From contig JAFMYY010000010.1 of assembly GCA_017948555.1 (NCBI GenBank), positions 331 to 64,330 of the forward strand: a stretch of DNA of 64,000 nucleotides, in the 5' to 3' direction. The first letter of the stretch is position 1. Each line of letters opens with the position of its first letter. The notes below the pieces were generated by a model. That model did not search any database and was not told the DNA's origin. It saw only the letters and a program-made list of their open reading frames with translations. The position numbers and the translations under genes were made by a program. Shown piece after piece: positions 28,075 through 37,179 of the stretch. Source of the DNA: Cesiribacteraceae bacterium YIM B00369 (GTDB taxonomy: Bacteria > Bacteroidota > Bacteroidia > Cytophagales > Cyclobacteriaceae).

Positions 28075-28140
28075 CTGTTTTATTAACGGTATAATTACCG
28101 CAATTATTAAAAATGAAAAAGAGATAGAATCTCTAAAATA

Positions 28141-28176
28141 AAAAAGCTTTGTTGCGTAAACAACAAAGCTTTTTTA
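28141..28176 (-). terminator. Terminator after the lytic transglycosylase gene
   Basis: Perfect 14-bp arms (28141-28154 and 28161-28174) formed by AAAAAGCTTTGTTG and its complement enclose the loop CGTAAA. The stem ends in A/T runs on both sides, so it may act in both directions. It is 31 bp beyond the stop codon at 28207. Confidence 0.9.
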
Positions 28177-28206
28177 TTTATAATTTATTTGCAGGATAAT
28201 TTCTTT

Positions 28207-29655
28207 TTAATTTGAAATTATCAGCTTTTGTCCGGCTTTAATATTGTTGGAGGTAAGATTATTCAGCGCTTTAATTTCTGCCACGCTTACTCCTCCATGC
28301 TTCTTAGATATTTCCCAGAGAGTATCTCCCGGCTGTACATAATATACCTTTGAACCATTTACCGCTACCGGTTTGCTTTTAGCTTTATCGGCTTGTGCCA
28401 GTTGGTTATTGATAGATGCTTTTTGCTTTGGAGTAACATAAATGGTCAGGTCCTGTCCTACACGTATAGTATTTCCCTGTATGCGGTTCCAGTGGCGGAT
28501 ATCTTCCAGGCGAACATCATGCTTTTCCGCTATCCTGCCCAGATAATCGCCGCTGCGTACCCTGTATGTTATTTTTTCGCGGTTATAGGTGCTGCCGGCT
28601 TCATTACGGGTAAAATATTTTTTTGCCTCCTCATTTTTCTCTTCAACAGAAGCAAATATTTCTTCTTTCTGAACAGCCATGGCTGCATAAGCATGAGAAG
28701 GTACCTTTAAAACATATTTGCCTGCATCTTCCGGTACCGCATTTCTGATGAGCTCAGGGTTCAGGCTTGAAATTTCTCCCGGGCAGAGGTTTAACTTTTC
28801 TTCCAGTACAGGGAGGCTCATAAAGCGGTCCATATGTACGGTGTCTACCTTAACCAGGCGCTGGTATTCATATTCCTCCAGGAAAAAATTGTGCTCCTCA
28901 AGGTGATTCATCAGGTAAGTGATGGCAGCAAACTGGGGAACATAGGAGCGGGTTTCCCTTGGAAGGTGCTCATAAACTTCCCAGAATCCGTTTTGGTATC
29001 CGGATTTACGGATGGCCTTACGAACGTTTCCCGGACCTGCATTATAAGCAGCGAGGGCCAGTTCCCAGTCGTTAAACATACCGTATAATTGTTTCAGGTA
29101 CTTGCAGGCTGCCTCAGTGGCCTTTTCAGGGTCCATGCGCTCATCTACAAACCAGGAGCGGTCGAGGCGGTAAATACGGCCGGTAGCCGGCATAAACTGC
29201 CACAGCCCTGCAGCCCCGGCACGGGAAATTGCTTTTGGATTCAGGCCTGACTCCACAATTGCCAGATATTTCAGATCGTCGGGCATATTGTGCTTTGCCA
29301 GGTACTTCTCAAATAAAGGAAAATACACCTGTAAGCGTTTTACGACCATGCGGGTATAATCGCGGTCGCGTATGGCAAAGTAATCGATAAAAGCTTTAAC
29401 ACGGGGGTTAAAGGTAATATCGATCTGGTTGTTCATACACGAGATACGATCTTCAATAAGGTCGTAACCCGGGTCCGGAACATGCTCGTAAAATGGTCTT
29501 TCTACTTCTACAAATGAAACCAGCGAGTCGGGAATTTGCATCTCTTCCTCTTCCTCCTGGGCCTTAGCTGCCGGCCCGCTACAAATAAACAATGCAATTA
29601 CGCAGAGAAAGCGTAAGGTGTTCCAACGATTCAATTTCCGGGATACAAGTTTCAT
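28207..29655 (-). CDS. mltD: Membrane-bound lytic murein transglycosylase with two LysM domains (MltD type)
   Basis: The 482-residue protein has a signal peptide, then an SLT lysozyme-like domain (about 115-270) with the catalytic glutamate E135 in AIVESGLNP, AGAAGLWQFMPATGR and LAAYNAGPGNVRKA. Two LysM peptidoglycan-binding domains follow (about 365-410, YRVRSGDYLGRIAEKH; about 437-481, YYVQPGDTLWEISKKH). It would cut glycan strands to 1,6-anhydro ends. No lipobox cysteine was found, so periplasmic rather than lipid-anchored is possible. It follows gatA by 20 bp and probably shares its transcript. Confidence 0.92.
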   Translation of the reverse strand: MKLVSRKLNRWNTLRFLCVIALFICSGPAAKAQEEEEEMQIPDSLVSFVEVERPFYEHVPDPGYDLIEDRISCMNNQIDITFNPRVKAFIDYFAIRDRDYTRMVVKRLQVYFPLFEKYLAKHNMPDDLKYLAIVESGLNPKAISRAGAAGLWQFMPATGRIYRLDRSWFVDERMDPEKATEAACKYLKQLYGMFNDWELALAAYNAGPGNVRKAIRKSGYQNGFWEVYEHLPRETRSYVPQFAAITYLMNHLEEHNFFLEEYEYQRLVKVDTVHMDRFMSLPVLEEKLNLCPGEISSLNPELIRNAVPEDAGKYVLKVPSHAYAAMAVQKEEIFASVEEKNEEAKKYFTRNEAGSTYNREKITYRVRSGDYLGRIAEKHDVRLEDIRHWNRIQGNTIRVGQDLTIYVTPKQKASINNQLAQADKAKSKPVAVNGSKVYYVQPGDTLWEISKKHGGVSVAEIKALNNLTSNNIKAGQKLIISN

Positions 29656-29675
29656 ACAGGTGTAAAATAAAAGAC

Positions 29676-31100
29676 TCAGGTTTCCATCATATATTTTGAG
29701 AAGGCAAATAATTCATCCTCTTTAAAGGCACTTGCAACCACCTGTAAGCCTATTGGCATGCCGGCAGAGTCTTTCCCGTTCGGAATAGAAATTGCAGGCA
29801 AACCGCATAAATTAGCCTGAACAGTATACAAATCGGCCAGGTACATTTCCAGCGGATCTGCCGTATGTTCGCCTAACTTAAATGCAGTAGTAGGCGTGGT
29901 GGGCATTATAATAAAATCATACGAAGACAATAATTCATCTGTTGCGTCTTTGATGAGTCTTCTTACTTTTTGCGCTTTTGTATAGTAGGCGTCGTAATAA
30001 CTGGCGCTCAATACAAAGGTGCCCAGCATAATCCTTCTCTTTACTTCCGTTCCAAAACCTTCGCTGCGCGTTTTCTTGTACATTGTTTCAAGATTGACAG
30101 CGTTAGTTGAACGGTACCCATACTTAACGCCATCGAAGCGGGAAAGGTTTGAACTTGCCTCGGCAGTAGTTAAAATATAATAGGCAGGAAGTACATAGTC
30201 GAGCAAAGGAAAATCAACTGCTTCCACCGTATTTCCCTGGTCTCTGAGCCACTGAAGCTTTTGCTCCACACTTGTTTTAATTTCTTCGTTAAGCCCTTCT
30301 CCCTCCAGTGTATTGCGGAAATAAGCAATGCGGTAAGGCTGGTCTTTTTTCTGAAGCTTTTGAGAATAGGCAGGTACCTCACTTTGTGAGACAGTGCTGT
30401 CGAACTCATCCTTACCGGCAATTACTTCAAGGGTAAGGGCGTTATCTTCGATGGATTTAGAGAAAATACCTATAGAGTCAAAAGACGATGCGTAGGCAAC
30501 CAGGCCATATCGCGAGATTCTTCCATAGGTAGGTTTTGAGCCAATAATTCCGCAGAAAGCAGCAGGCTGGCGCACAGAGCCACCTGTATCTGTTCCTAAA
30601 GAAACAAGGCACATATCGGCCTGTACAGCAACTGCCGACCCTCCTGAAGAGCCACCGGGAACACGGCTGTTATCTGCAGCATTCAGCACAGGACCAAATG
30701 CAGAGTTTTCATTGGAAGAGCCCATTGCAAACTCATCGCAATTCTGGCGGCCAATTACAATAGCATCTTCCTTAATGAGGCGCTCTACAGCTGTTCCGTT
30801 AAACTGGCTTTTGAAACCTTCCAGGATATTAGAGCCGCACTGCAGGCCATGATCTTTATGACACAGCACATCCTTCAGGCCAATGACCATTCCCGCCAGT
30901 TTGCCGGCGGTACCTTCAGCAATCTTTTTGTCTACCTGTTTTGCATGTTCACGGGCCTCACCGGCGTAAACATCAAGAAAGGCATTCAGGTGTTTATTAT
31001 CTTCAATGTTCCGGAGGTAGAACTCCACCAGTTCACGGCAGGAGGTTTCTCCTTTTTTTATTGCTTCTTTAATTTCGGAGAGAGAGGAATAAGCTTTCAA
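29676..31100 (-). CDS. gatA: Aspartyl/glutamyl-tRNA amidotransferase subunit A
   Basis: The 474-residue protein is a full-length amidase-signature enzyme. The Ser-cisSer-Lys triad is in place: Lys76 in GLKDV, Ser151 in PGGSSGGSA and Ser175 in TDTGGSVRQPA. The order and spacing match characterised GatA (75 residues from Lys to cis-Ser). GatCAB converts Glu-tRNA(Gln) or Asp-tRNA(Asn) to the amidated form. gatB and gatC are not in the window. It begins 2 bp after tatA. Confidence 0.93.
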   Translation of the reverse strand: MKAYSSLSEIKEAIKKGETSCRELVEFYLRNIEDNKHLNAFLDVYAGEAREHAKQVDKKIAEGTAGKLAGMVIGLKDVLCHKDHGLQCGSNILEGFKSQFNGTAVERLIKEDAIVIGRQNCDEFAMGSSNENSAFGPVLNAADNSRVPGGSSGGSAVAVQADMCLVSLGTDTGGSVRQPAAFCGIIGSKPTYGRISRYGLVAYASSFDSIGIFSKSIEDNALTLEVIAGKDEFDSTVSQSEVPAYSQKLQKKDQPYRIAYFRNTLEGEGLNEEIKTSVEQKLQWLRDQGNTVEAVDFPLLDYVLPAYYILTTAEASSNLSRFDGVKYGYRSTNAVNLETMYKKTRSEGFGTEVKRRIMLGTFVLSASYYDAYYTKAQKVRRLIKDATDELLSSYDFIIMPTTPTTAFKLGEHTADPLEMYLADLYTVQANLCGLPAISIPNGKDSAGMPIGLQVVASAFKEDELFAFSKYMMET

Positions 31101-31102
31101 AA

Positions 31103-31351
31103 TTACTTTTGGTTTGATTGAATGTCGTTTGAAGTTGTAGTTGTATTAGCCCTGTTCTTTGGCTTGTCATTTACACTGTCTTCAAGCTCGTCGGTAATTT
31201 CCCGGGTAGCATCTTTGAACTCCCTTATACCACGGCCCATACCACGTGCCAGTTCCGGTATTTTTTTTGCCCCGAAAAATATCAGGATTACCAGGATGAT
31301 AAGAAGGATTTCATAGCCTCCCATGTTCAGGAATAATAATAAAGTTTGCAT
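31103..31351 (-). CDS. tatA: Sec-independent protein translocase subunit TatA
   Basis: This 82-residue protein has a single N-terminal membrane helix (about 12-28), the hinge FFGAKKIPELARGMG typical of TatA/TatE, an amphipathic helix (GIREFKDATREITDELED) and a polar tail. TatA forms the pore for folded proteins with twin-arginine signals. It heads the tatA-gatA-mltD run; gatA starts 2 bp after its stop. AAAGAGAG upstream of the ATG could act as ribosome binding site. tatC is not in the window. Confidence 0.93.
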   Translation of the reverse strand: MQTLLLFLNMGGYEILLIILVILIFFGAKKIPELARGMGRGIREFKDATREITDELEDSVNDKPKNRANTTTTSNDIQSNQK

Positions 31352-31684
31352 AATCTCTCTTTATTTAATGTATTTGTAAAATTACATATTTATTGGTATT
31401 GCCCAAACCATTAGGGCTATCTATTTGTAGCAGAAGCGAATCCTTTTTCCAAAAGTTCAACAATTCAGGTCCTGTTTTTTCTGTTTTGAGGAAATCTGCG
31501 AATTGTCCTGGTTGAGTTTGTTGTTGATGAATCTCTGAATTTAAGGGAATCCTTTGGTTTTATTCTGTTTAAGGGGTATTATATAGCTGAAATTCAGGAG
31601 AATAGTCCGGTGTTTCCGGGGCTTCTGAAAAAAGACTGCAAGTGTGTGCGGAATCTTACGTGGAAGGTTTTCTCTTACTATTGT
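31352..31684. other. Spacer upstream of tatA, no supported gene
   Basis: This stretch of 333 bases holds the 5' region of tatA and the 3' end of the EnvC-like transcript. I found no TAnnTTTG box on the minus strand and no clear terminator hairpin, and no reading frame that looks coding. Confidence 0.4.
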
Positions 31685-32935
31685 TTAATTTTTGTATAGC
31701 CACTGCTCAGGGTCGAGCTTCTGGTTGTTTTTCCATATTTCGAAGTGTAACTCCGATACGCCTTCGCTGCTGGTGTAAACTGTGCCCAGTACATCTTTTG
31801 CTTTTATGTTTTGTAGTGGCTCCACCTTTACCTCTTTCAGGCGGGCATATACGGTAAAGTACTGCCCGTGCTGTACCATTACCACGTTATTCATGCCTGG
31901 CATAAAGAAAACGCGGCGTACCTGACCGTCGAAAACAGCCCTTACATTTTCATTTTCTTTGGTCTGGATCTCTACTCCGCTGCTTTCCAGCTTTACCTGC
32001 TTATATACCTGGTGCTCACCAAATTTAGTGGAAACGAAGCCGGATGATACCGGCCATAGCAATTTGGTGCGGGTTCCTTCGAAGGAAGTGCTGATGGCTG
32101 TAGCCTCCGGCGTCATAGGCACAGCACCTGCTGTAGTGGCAGTTGTTGTTTTGTTCTTACGGGCGGCAGCTTCCGCTTCTGCACGGGCTTTCTCTATTTC
32201 TTCCCGCACTAATTTTGCAATCAGGGCATCGAGCTGTTTGAGTGAATTTTTACGTTCGGCAATGTCTTTTTGTATCTTGCTTTCCTGTGTGCCAAGTTGC
32301 TGAATTACTTTATTCTGCTCTTCCTGGAGGGCAAGCAGTTTCCGGCTTTCTGTAAGCTGCTGATCGAGTAAGCCTTTTTGCTCCTGGCGTTTGTTTTTTA
32401 CCTTTGCCTGTTGGTTTTCCAGCGACTCCCTTACTTTAGTAATTTGCTCTACCTGCATACGCCGGGCTTCACTATATTGTTCCATCCAGTTCAGCCGCCT
32501 GAACAGCTGGTTAAAAGTAGAGGCCGAAAAAAGAAAGGTGAGCTTGCTGAATCCTTTATTTGCTTTATAGCTTTCATATACCATTTCAGCATACTCCGCC
32601 TTCAGCTTGTCGAGGTCTTTCTGTAAAGCGCTTGTAATGGAGCCCAGTTCACTTATTTCACTGTCCAGAATACTGATTTCCTGATTTACAGTGAAAATAA
32701 GATCCTGGCTGGCCTGTATCTGATTATTAAGGGCAGAAAGCTGGCCAAGGGTAGCTTCTTTTTTGTTTTTTGTCTGGTCCAGGATCTTTTCAGCTTCCTG
32801 GATCTTTTTTAGATTTTCCTGCTTCTGCTTCTCCAGTTCAGCTTTTGACTGGGCGGAGGCTGAAACTAAAAAGCAAAAATTCAGAATTAAAAGGAGTACA
32901 AAGAAGTAGCTAAACCCACTAATTTTTGCGGTCAT
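31685..32935 (-). CDS. EnvC-like murein hydrolase activator (degenerate M23/LytM)
   Basis: The 416-residue protein has a signal peptide, a long coiled coil (about 28-255, heptad-rich) and a C-terminal LytM domain (about 290-416). The catalytic residues of active M23 peptidases are missing: the HxGxD region reads SSGVEIQ and the final HxH reads ELHFEIW, keeping only the second His. EnvC of E. coli is likewise inactive and works by activating amidases during cell division, so a similar role is inferred. The start overlaps the end of the DUF4292 gene by 17 bp, which implies coupled translation. Confidence 0.88.
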   Translation of the reverse strand: MTAKISGFSYFFVLLLILNFCFLVSASAQSKAELEKQKQENLKKIQEAEKILDQTKNKKEATLGQLSALNNQIQASQDLIFTVNQEISILDSEISELGSITSALQKDLDKLKAEYAEMVYESYKANKGFSKLTFLFSASTFNQLFRRLNWMEQYSEARRMQVEQITKVRESLENQQAKVKNKRQEQKGLLDQQLTESRKLLALQEEQNKVIQQLGTQESKIQKDIAERKNSLKQLDALIAKLVREEIEKARAEAEAAARKNKTTTATTAGAVPMTPEATAISTSFEGTRTKLLWPVSSGFVSTKFGEHQVYKQVKLESSGVEIQTKENENVRAVFDGQVRRVFFMPGMNNVVMVQHGQYFTVYARLKEVKVEPLQNIKAKDVLGTVYTSSEGVSELHFEIWKNNQKLDPEQWLYKN

Positions 32936-33689
32936 AACTGTCGGGAATGTCGAAAGGGAAACTTAAAGCGCTTTCGCTAAACTCGGCTTTATTATGCTTA
33001 AAAGCAACAGTTGTGGTTTTTAATTGCTCCTTCTCCCTGTAGCTGGCCGATATAGTGCTGGAGTAGGGGAGGATGCTGGTATCCAGGGCTCTGAAATCCG
33101 CATAATCGAGTGTTAAAGAATTTGAGGCTCCTTTATCCTGCAGTACTACTTTGTTAAGTTTCAGGTTTTCGTGGCTGATGTAATTGGCTATATCAAGGCG
33201 CGGTTCTTCCTGTACAACAATGGTCTGATTGTCCTGGCGCTTTATTTCATCGCGCCTGCTTATAGGGCGGATCATATCCCCCAGCAGGGCCGACTGCATC
33301 ACATCATACGATACATCAACATTCAGCTTAGCGCTTAAATCCTTAAAGCTGTATGCATAATACTCCTTTTGGAGCTTGTTTATCAGGAGAACAGAGTCGC
33401 GGGTTATAATACCGCGGGCGGCTTCAATGCCAAAGCCCGGAGTAATGGAAAACCAGATAATGCTGTCTTTTTTTATACGGATATTGGCGGTGGCGCCAAT
33501 GCTGCGGCCGCCATCATCAAAATTTATTCTGCTGCGGGTGGTAAGGTAAGTAAAGTCAACATCTTTTATTGCCAGGTCTTTCAGCTCTTTACGGCTTACG
33601 GTAGGTACAGCTTCGCGTTTACACGCAGCAAGGCTTAGCATGATGCCTAAAGCCACTACAAGAAATCTATTCATATAATTTTTTGTCAT
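32919..33689 (-). CDS. DUF4292 family lipoprotein
   Basis: The 256-residue protein has a lipoprotein signal (MLSLAAC, Cys at about residue 23) and a LolA/LolB-like beta-rich body, as in DUF4292: INFDDGGRSIGATANIRIKKDSIIWFSITPGFGIEAARG. The hydrophobic cup-like fold suggests a periplasmic lipid or lipoprotein carrier, but this is inference. An internal ATG five codons in (33674) is an alternative start. It overlaps the TPR gene by 23 bp (or 8 bp with the later start) and the EnvC-like gene by 17 bp. Confidence 0.82.
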   Translation of the reverse strand: MTKNYMNRFLVVALGIMLSLAACKREAVPTVSRKELKDLAIKDVDFTYLTTRSRINFDDGGRSIGATANIRIKKDSIIWFSITPGFGIEAARGIITRDSVLLINKLQKEYYAYSFKDLSAKLNVDVSYDVMQSALLGDMIRPISRRDEIKRQDNQTIVVQEEPRLDIANYISHENLKLNKVVLQDKGASNSLTLDYADFRALDTSILPYSSTISASYREKEQLKTTTVAFKHNKAEFSESALSFPFDIPDSYDRKN

Positions 33690-35430
33690 TAATCTTTTTA
33701 TCCAGAAGGGCAGAGGTGTTGGGGAGCTCTTTTGCTTTTTTCCATTGCTCCAGGGCCTCTTCTTTCCGGTTCAGCTTAAACAATACATCACCATAGTGTT
33801 CAACAATTGTGCCATCTTTGTTTCCTTTGTTGGCAATTGCTTTTTCCAGCAGCTGTTTTGCGGCTGAGTATTCCTTTAGCTGATAAAGTACCCATGCATG
33901 GGTATCGAGGTATGTAGGATTGTCCGGATGTTTTTTTATAAGCTTTTCCGACATTTCCCTTGCCATATCCAGCTTTTCGCGGCGCAGGGAAAGGTAATAG
34001 CTGTAATTGTTCAGAATATAATCATTTTCAGGTGTTGCCCGCAGTGCAGCTTCGTAGGCAGCATCTGATTTGGCATACTCTTCCATACTGTGGTAAGCAT
34101 CGCCCAGGTGGCTGTTAAAAACCCCTGCCAGTTCAGCATTTGAGCCTGCCAGCTTTTTTCCCTGCTCTAAAGCAAAAACAGCATCGTCGTAGCTTTTAAT
34201 GCTCAGGTTAGCTGCGCCGCTGAAGTAATACAAAGAGGCCTGATTGGGGAAAAGCTCCAGTGCCTGGTCAGCCTCTTTTGCCACACTGTCGTACCTGCCC
34301 AGCTCTATACCAAGCGAAAGGGCATTCTGCCATACTTTAAAATCGCTTTTATCAAGCGCTAAGGCCTTAAGGTAGCTGTCGCGGGCGCCCTGTTTTTTAT
34401 TGATGGCAAAGAGGAAATCGCCCCTTATAATATGCGCCTGAGACTGATCTGAATGGGTGTCGGTAATATCAGTGGTGGCTTTCTCAAGAAAGGCCCGGAT
34501 TTCCTTGTCGGGCAGTTGTTCAATAAGGCTTACTACTTCCTGAACTTTAATATCAAGGCTCATTTCGGGGCTGCTGAAGGCCTGCTGCAGGCTTTCGCCG
34601 GCTGCTTTAAAATTCCCCTGCTGCTGCGATATTTTCCCCAGCATATACTGCGCCTGAGGCTGGTTCGGATGCTTTGTAAGGTAGGTCTGGAGGTAAGCCC
34701 TGGCTTCATCAAGGCGTTTGTTGTTCATCAGGAGCTCTGCCTGCCTGATTACATAAGCCGGTTCGTCCGGAAAATTCCTTACCAGCTTTTCTCCTTCTTT
34801 AAGGGCGTCCTGTAATTTGTTTTGCTCCAGGTAAAGTTTTTGCTTCTGCAGGATTATCTGCTCGTTTGCTCCAAGTAACTTTTCAGCTTCATCAAAAGCG
34901 CGGATTGCTTTGTTAAAATCGCGCATGTGGAGGTACAGAACAGCGAGTTCCAGCTGGTGCTGCGGGCCTGCATCTGTATTTTTGAGCATTTTCTCATATA
35001 CAGCAGCGGCCTCCTGGTAATTACCTTTCTGGGTAAGGATATCGGCGGAAAGGATGTAATAATATTTATTCGAAGCCTCCAGTTGCAGTGCTACATTAAT
35101 GCTCTGTTCCGCTTCTTCAATTTTGCCTGTTTTAAATAACAGTTCAGCCAGTTTATAATAAGCAGCAGCATTATCAGGATTCAGCTCCAGCGATTTCCGC
35201 ATATAGCTGATGGCTTTCGGATAATCATCAATAATGGCATTCTTTGCCCCTTCGGTAAATAAATACTCTGCCTGCATCTGGTCCTCCGGCTTTACCTGCG
35301 ATAGTTTTGCGTTTCGCTGTGGGTTTTCCTTTGGTTTTTTCTTTTGCCCGTATGAAAAAGACATACCTACTGTAAGAAGTAGGTATGCTGTTATTATTGG
35401 CAGGTAAGTGAACTTAAATTTACCAGGCAT
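33667..35430 (-). CDS. Exported tetratricopeptide-repeat protein
   Basis: The 587-residue protein has a signal peptide (hydrophobic about 8-28, ending FSYGQ) and then about a dozen TPR units from residue 50 to the end (for example AISYMRKSLELNPDNAAAY, AESALRATPENDYILNNYSYYLS). It should be a periplasmic scaffold for protein-protein contact. It is coupled to DUF4292 and EnvC-like genes by overlaps and follows the nucleotidyltransferase by 18 bp. The four-gene order is one I recognise from other Bacteroidota. Confidence 0.85.
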   Translation of the reverse strand: MPGKFKFTYLPIITAYLLLTVGMSFSYGQKKKPKENPQRNAKLSQVKPEDQMQAEYLFTEGAKNAIIDDYPKAISYMRKSLELNPDNAAAYYKLAELLFKTGKIEEAEQSINVALQLEASNKYYYILSADILTQKGNYQEAAAVYEKMLKNTDAGPQHQLELAVLYLHMRDFNKAIRAFDEAEKLLGANEQIILQKQKLYLEQNKLQDALKEGEKLVRNFPDEPAYVIRQAELLMNNKRLDEARAYLQTYLTKHPNQPQAQYMLGKISQQQGNFKAAGESLQQAFSSPEMSLDIKVQEVVSLIEQLPDKEIRAFLEKATTDITDTHSDQSQAHIIRGDFLFAINKKQGARDSYLKALALDKSDFKVWQNALSLGIELGRYDSVAKEADQALELFPNQASLYYFSGAANLSIKSYDDAVFALEQGKKLAGSNAELAGVFNSHLGDAYHSMEEYAKSDAAYEAALRATPENDYILNNYSYYLSLRREKLDMAREMSEKLIKKHPDNPTYLDTHAWVLYQLKEYSAAKQLLEKAIANKGNKDGTIVEHYGDVLFKLNRKEEALEQWKKAKELPNTSALLDKKINDKKLYE

Positions 35431-35448
35431 GTATTTCTATTATATATT

Positions 35449-36456
35449 CTAATCTTTTATCACGGAGAAGTCGCCGATGCTGAAATCACGGGCCTTTCCT
35501 TCATAGCTAACGAAATTACCTACCATTGAGTTCTTAAATACAGCTTCCTTTATTTCAGTATTGGTCTGTATTATAGAATTTTCTATGCGTGAATCAGTAA
35601 CAGAGCTATTATCTCCAAGAGAAACGTGCGGACCTACCACACTATTGCGGACAACTACATTTTCTCCGATATAAGAAGGCTGAATAATTACTGAATTTTC
35701 AATTTTAGCCGATGATGCTACAAGCTCCTTGTTTTTAATAAACTCAAGGTAACGCTGGTTAGTATTTACTGTTACTTCTTTATTTCCGCAGTCAAGCCAT
35801 TCTTCCACTTTGCCCGGAACCAGCTTCTGGCCTTTGCCTTTCATGTTCTCCAGTGCATTGGTAATCTGGTACTCTCCTTTATCGCGGATGTCGTTATCGA
35901 GCAGGTATTGCAGTTCGCTGCGCAGGTTGGCGCCATCCTTAAAGTAGTAAATACCAATAATGGCAAGGTCAGACACAAAATCCTGTGGTTTTTCCACAAA
36001 GTCGGTAATGTGACCTTCATCATTTACTTTTACCACTCCAAAAGGACGCGGATCTTCTACTTTCTGTACCCAGATTATGCCATCCTTGCTTGCATCCATG
36101 GTAAAATCTGCTTTAAACAGCGTATCTGCAAAGGCTACGATTACACGGCCATCCAGCAACTCCTTTGCACATAAAATGGCGTGGGCGGTTCCAAGCGCTT
36201 CATCCTGGTAAAATATATGCCCTTTTGCACCCAGCGATTCTGCTACTTTTCTGAGGTGGTTTTCCACATCTTTACCAAAGCTGCGGCTGATGATAAAGCC
36301 TACATTTTGAATTTGCTCCTTAGATACTTCGGCAATGTCCTCGACCAGGCGTTGCACAATAGGTTTGCCCGCAATTGGAATAAGAGGTTTTGGAACAGTT
36401 AAAGAATGTGGGCGCATGCGCTTGCCCATGCCGGCCATTGGAATTACAATGTTCAT
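35449..36456 (-). CDS. Sugar-phosphate nucleotidyltransferase with left-handed beta-helix tail
   Basis: The 335-residue protein starts with the nucleotidyltransferase signature MNIVIPMAGMGKRMRPHSLTVPKPLIPIAGKP (G-x-G-x-R plus PKP). After about residue 240 it has hexapeptide-repeat strands (SSAKIENSVIIQPSYIGENVVVRNSVVGPHVSLG) that form a left-handed beta helix. It would join an NTP to a sugar phosphate for envelope polysaccharide; the sugar cannot be read from sequence, and glucose-1-phosphate thymidylyl- or uridylyl-type activity is likely. A consensus promoter lies upstream, so it probably leads the operon with TPR, DUF4292 and EnvC-like genes. Confidence 0.88.
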   Translation of the reverse strand: MNIVIPMAGMGKRMRPHSLTVPKPLIPIAGKPIVQRLVEDIAEVSKEQIQNVGFIISRSFGKDVENHLRKVAESLGAKGHIFYQDEALGTAHAILCAKELLDGRVIVAFADTLFKADFTMDASKDGIIWVQKVEDPRPFGVVKVNDEGHITDFVEKPQDFVSDLAIIGIYYFKDGANLRSELQYLLDNDIRDKGEYQITNALENMKGKGQKLVPGKVEEWLDCGNKEVTVNTNQRYLEFIKNKELVASSAKIENSVIIQPSYIGENVVVRNSVVGPHVSLGDNSSVTDSRIENSIIQTNTEIKEAVFKNSMVGNFVSYEGKARDFSIGDFSVIKD

Positions 36457-36492
36457 ATTCGTTGTAGGGTTAAAAAAAATCTAATAATGATT

Positions 36493-36522
36493 CAAAATTA
36501 ATACTTGTTTCGGGAACTGCAA
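36493..36522 (-). promoter_or_regulatory. Candidate promoter of the nucleotidyltransferase-TPR-DUF4292-EnvC operon
   Basis: On the minus strand the site reads TTG, 19 bp, TAATTTTG (36493-36500), fitting TTTG-N19-TAnnTTTG except for one base. It is 36 bp before the ATG. Confidence 0.5.
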
Positions 36523-36559
36523 GGAAGCTGTGGTATTTTTAGTTGCTCATGCATGGCTG

Positions 36560-36716
36560 GAATTAAGTGAAGAATGAAGAATTATGAATAAACAATTGAA
36601 GAAGATTTTCATCTTTCAGATCCACTCTCCATAACTCATTAAAAAAATCCCTGCATAATTTCACAACCTGGTCTCACTGCCGCAGCGGCGGACCGCTCAA
36701 TACTTAATGTTCAATA
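36560..36716. repeat. Decayed AAGAAT-type repeat region before dut end
   Basis: Bases 36560-36600 contain several imperfect copies of GAATTAAG/AAGAATG/AAGAATTATG, resembling a decayed version of the perfect AAGAATT array at 44884. The GC-rich GCCGCAGCGGCGGACCGC near 36680 can fold. No coding content is seen. Confidence 0.4.
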
Positions 36717-37172
36717 CTAATTCGTTCCTGAGCTTCCAAACCCGCCGGCACCACGTTCGGTTTCATCCAGAACTTCCACGCTGAGCCATTCCACACTTTC
36801 GTGACGGGCAACTACCATCTGGGCAATTCTTTCCCCGTCCTTTATAACCACAGCATCTTCCGAAATGTTAACCAGGAGTACTTTTATTTCCCCCCTGTAG
36901 TCTGCATCGATAGTGCCGGGGCTGTTCAGAACGGTTATGCCATGTTTGTATGCAAGTCCGCTGCGCGGTCTTATCTGTGCCTCATATCCTGCAGGCAGTT
37001 CCATAAACAGGCCTGTGGGAATAAGGGCTCTCTGCAGTGGTTTCAGGCTGATTTCCTCCTCAATATTTGCACGCAAATCCATGCCTGCAGATGCAATGGT
37101 CTGGTAGGCAGGAAGATCGTGTTTTGACTGGTTTGTAATACGTACTTGCATGGCTGGTTTTTTGTCAAACAT
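36717..37172 (-). CDS. dut: Deoxyuridine 5'-triphosphate nucleotidohydrolase
   Basis: The 151-residue protein shows the five dUTPase motifs: [34 protein letters not shown] (nearly, read as [15 protein letters not shown]), GERIAQMVV and the C-terminal arm [11 protein letters not shown]. It converts dUTP to dUMP and pyrophosphate, keeping uracil out of DNA. A second ATG seven codons in (37151) is a possible alternative start, since MQVRITN resembles the usual N-terminus. It follows the flippase gene by 7 bp. Confidence 0.95.
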   Translation of the reverse strand: MFDKKPAMQVRITNQSKHDLPAYQTIASAGMDLRANIEEEISLKPLQRALIPTGLFMELPAGYEAQIRPRSGLAYKHGITVLNSPGTIDADYRGEIKVLLVNISEDAVVIKDGERIAQMVVARHESVEWLSVEVLDETERGAGGFGSSGTN

Positions 37173-37179
37173 AAAGAAA

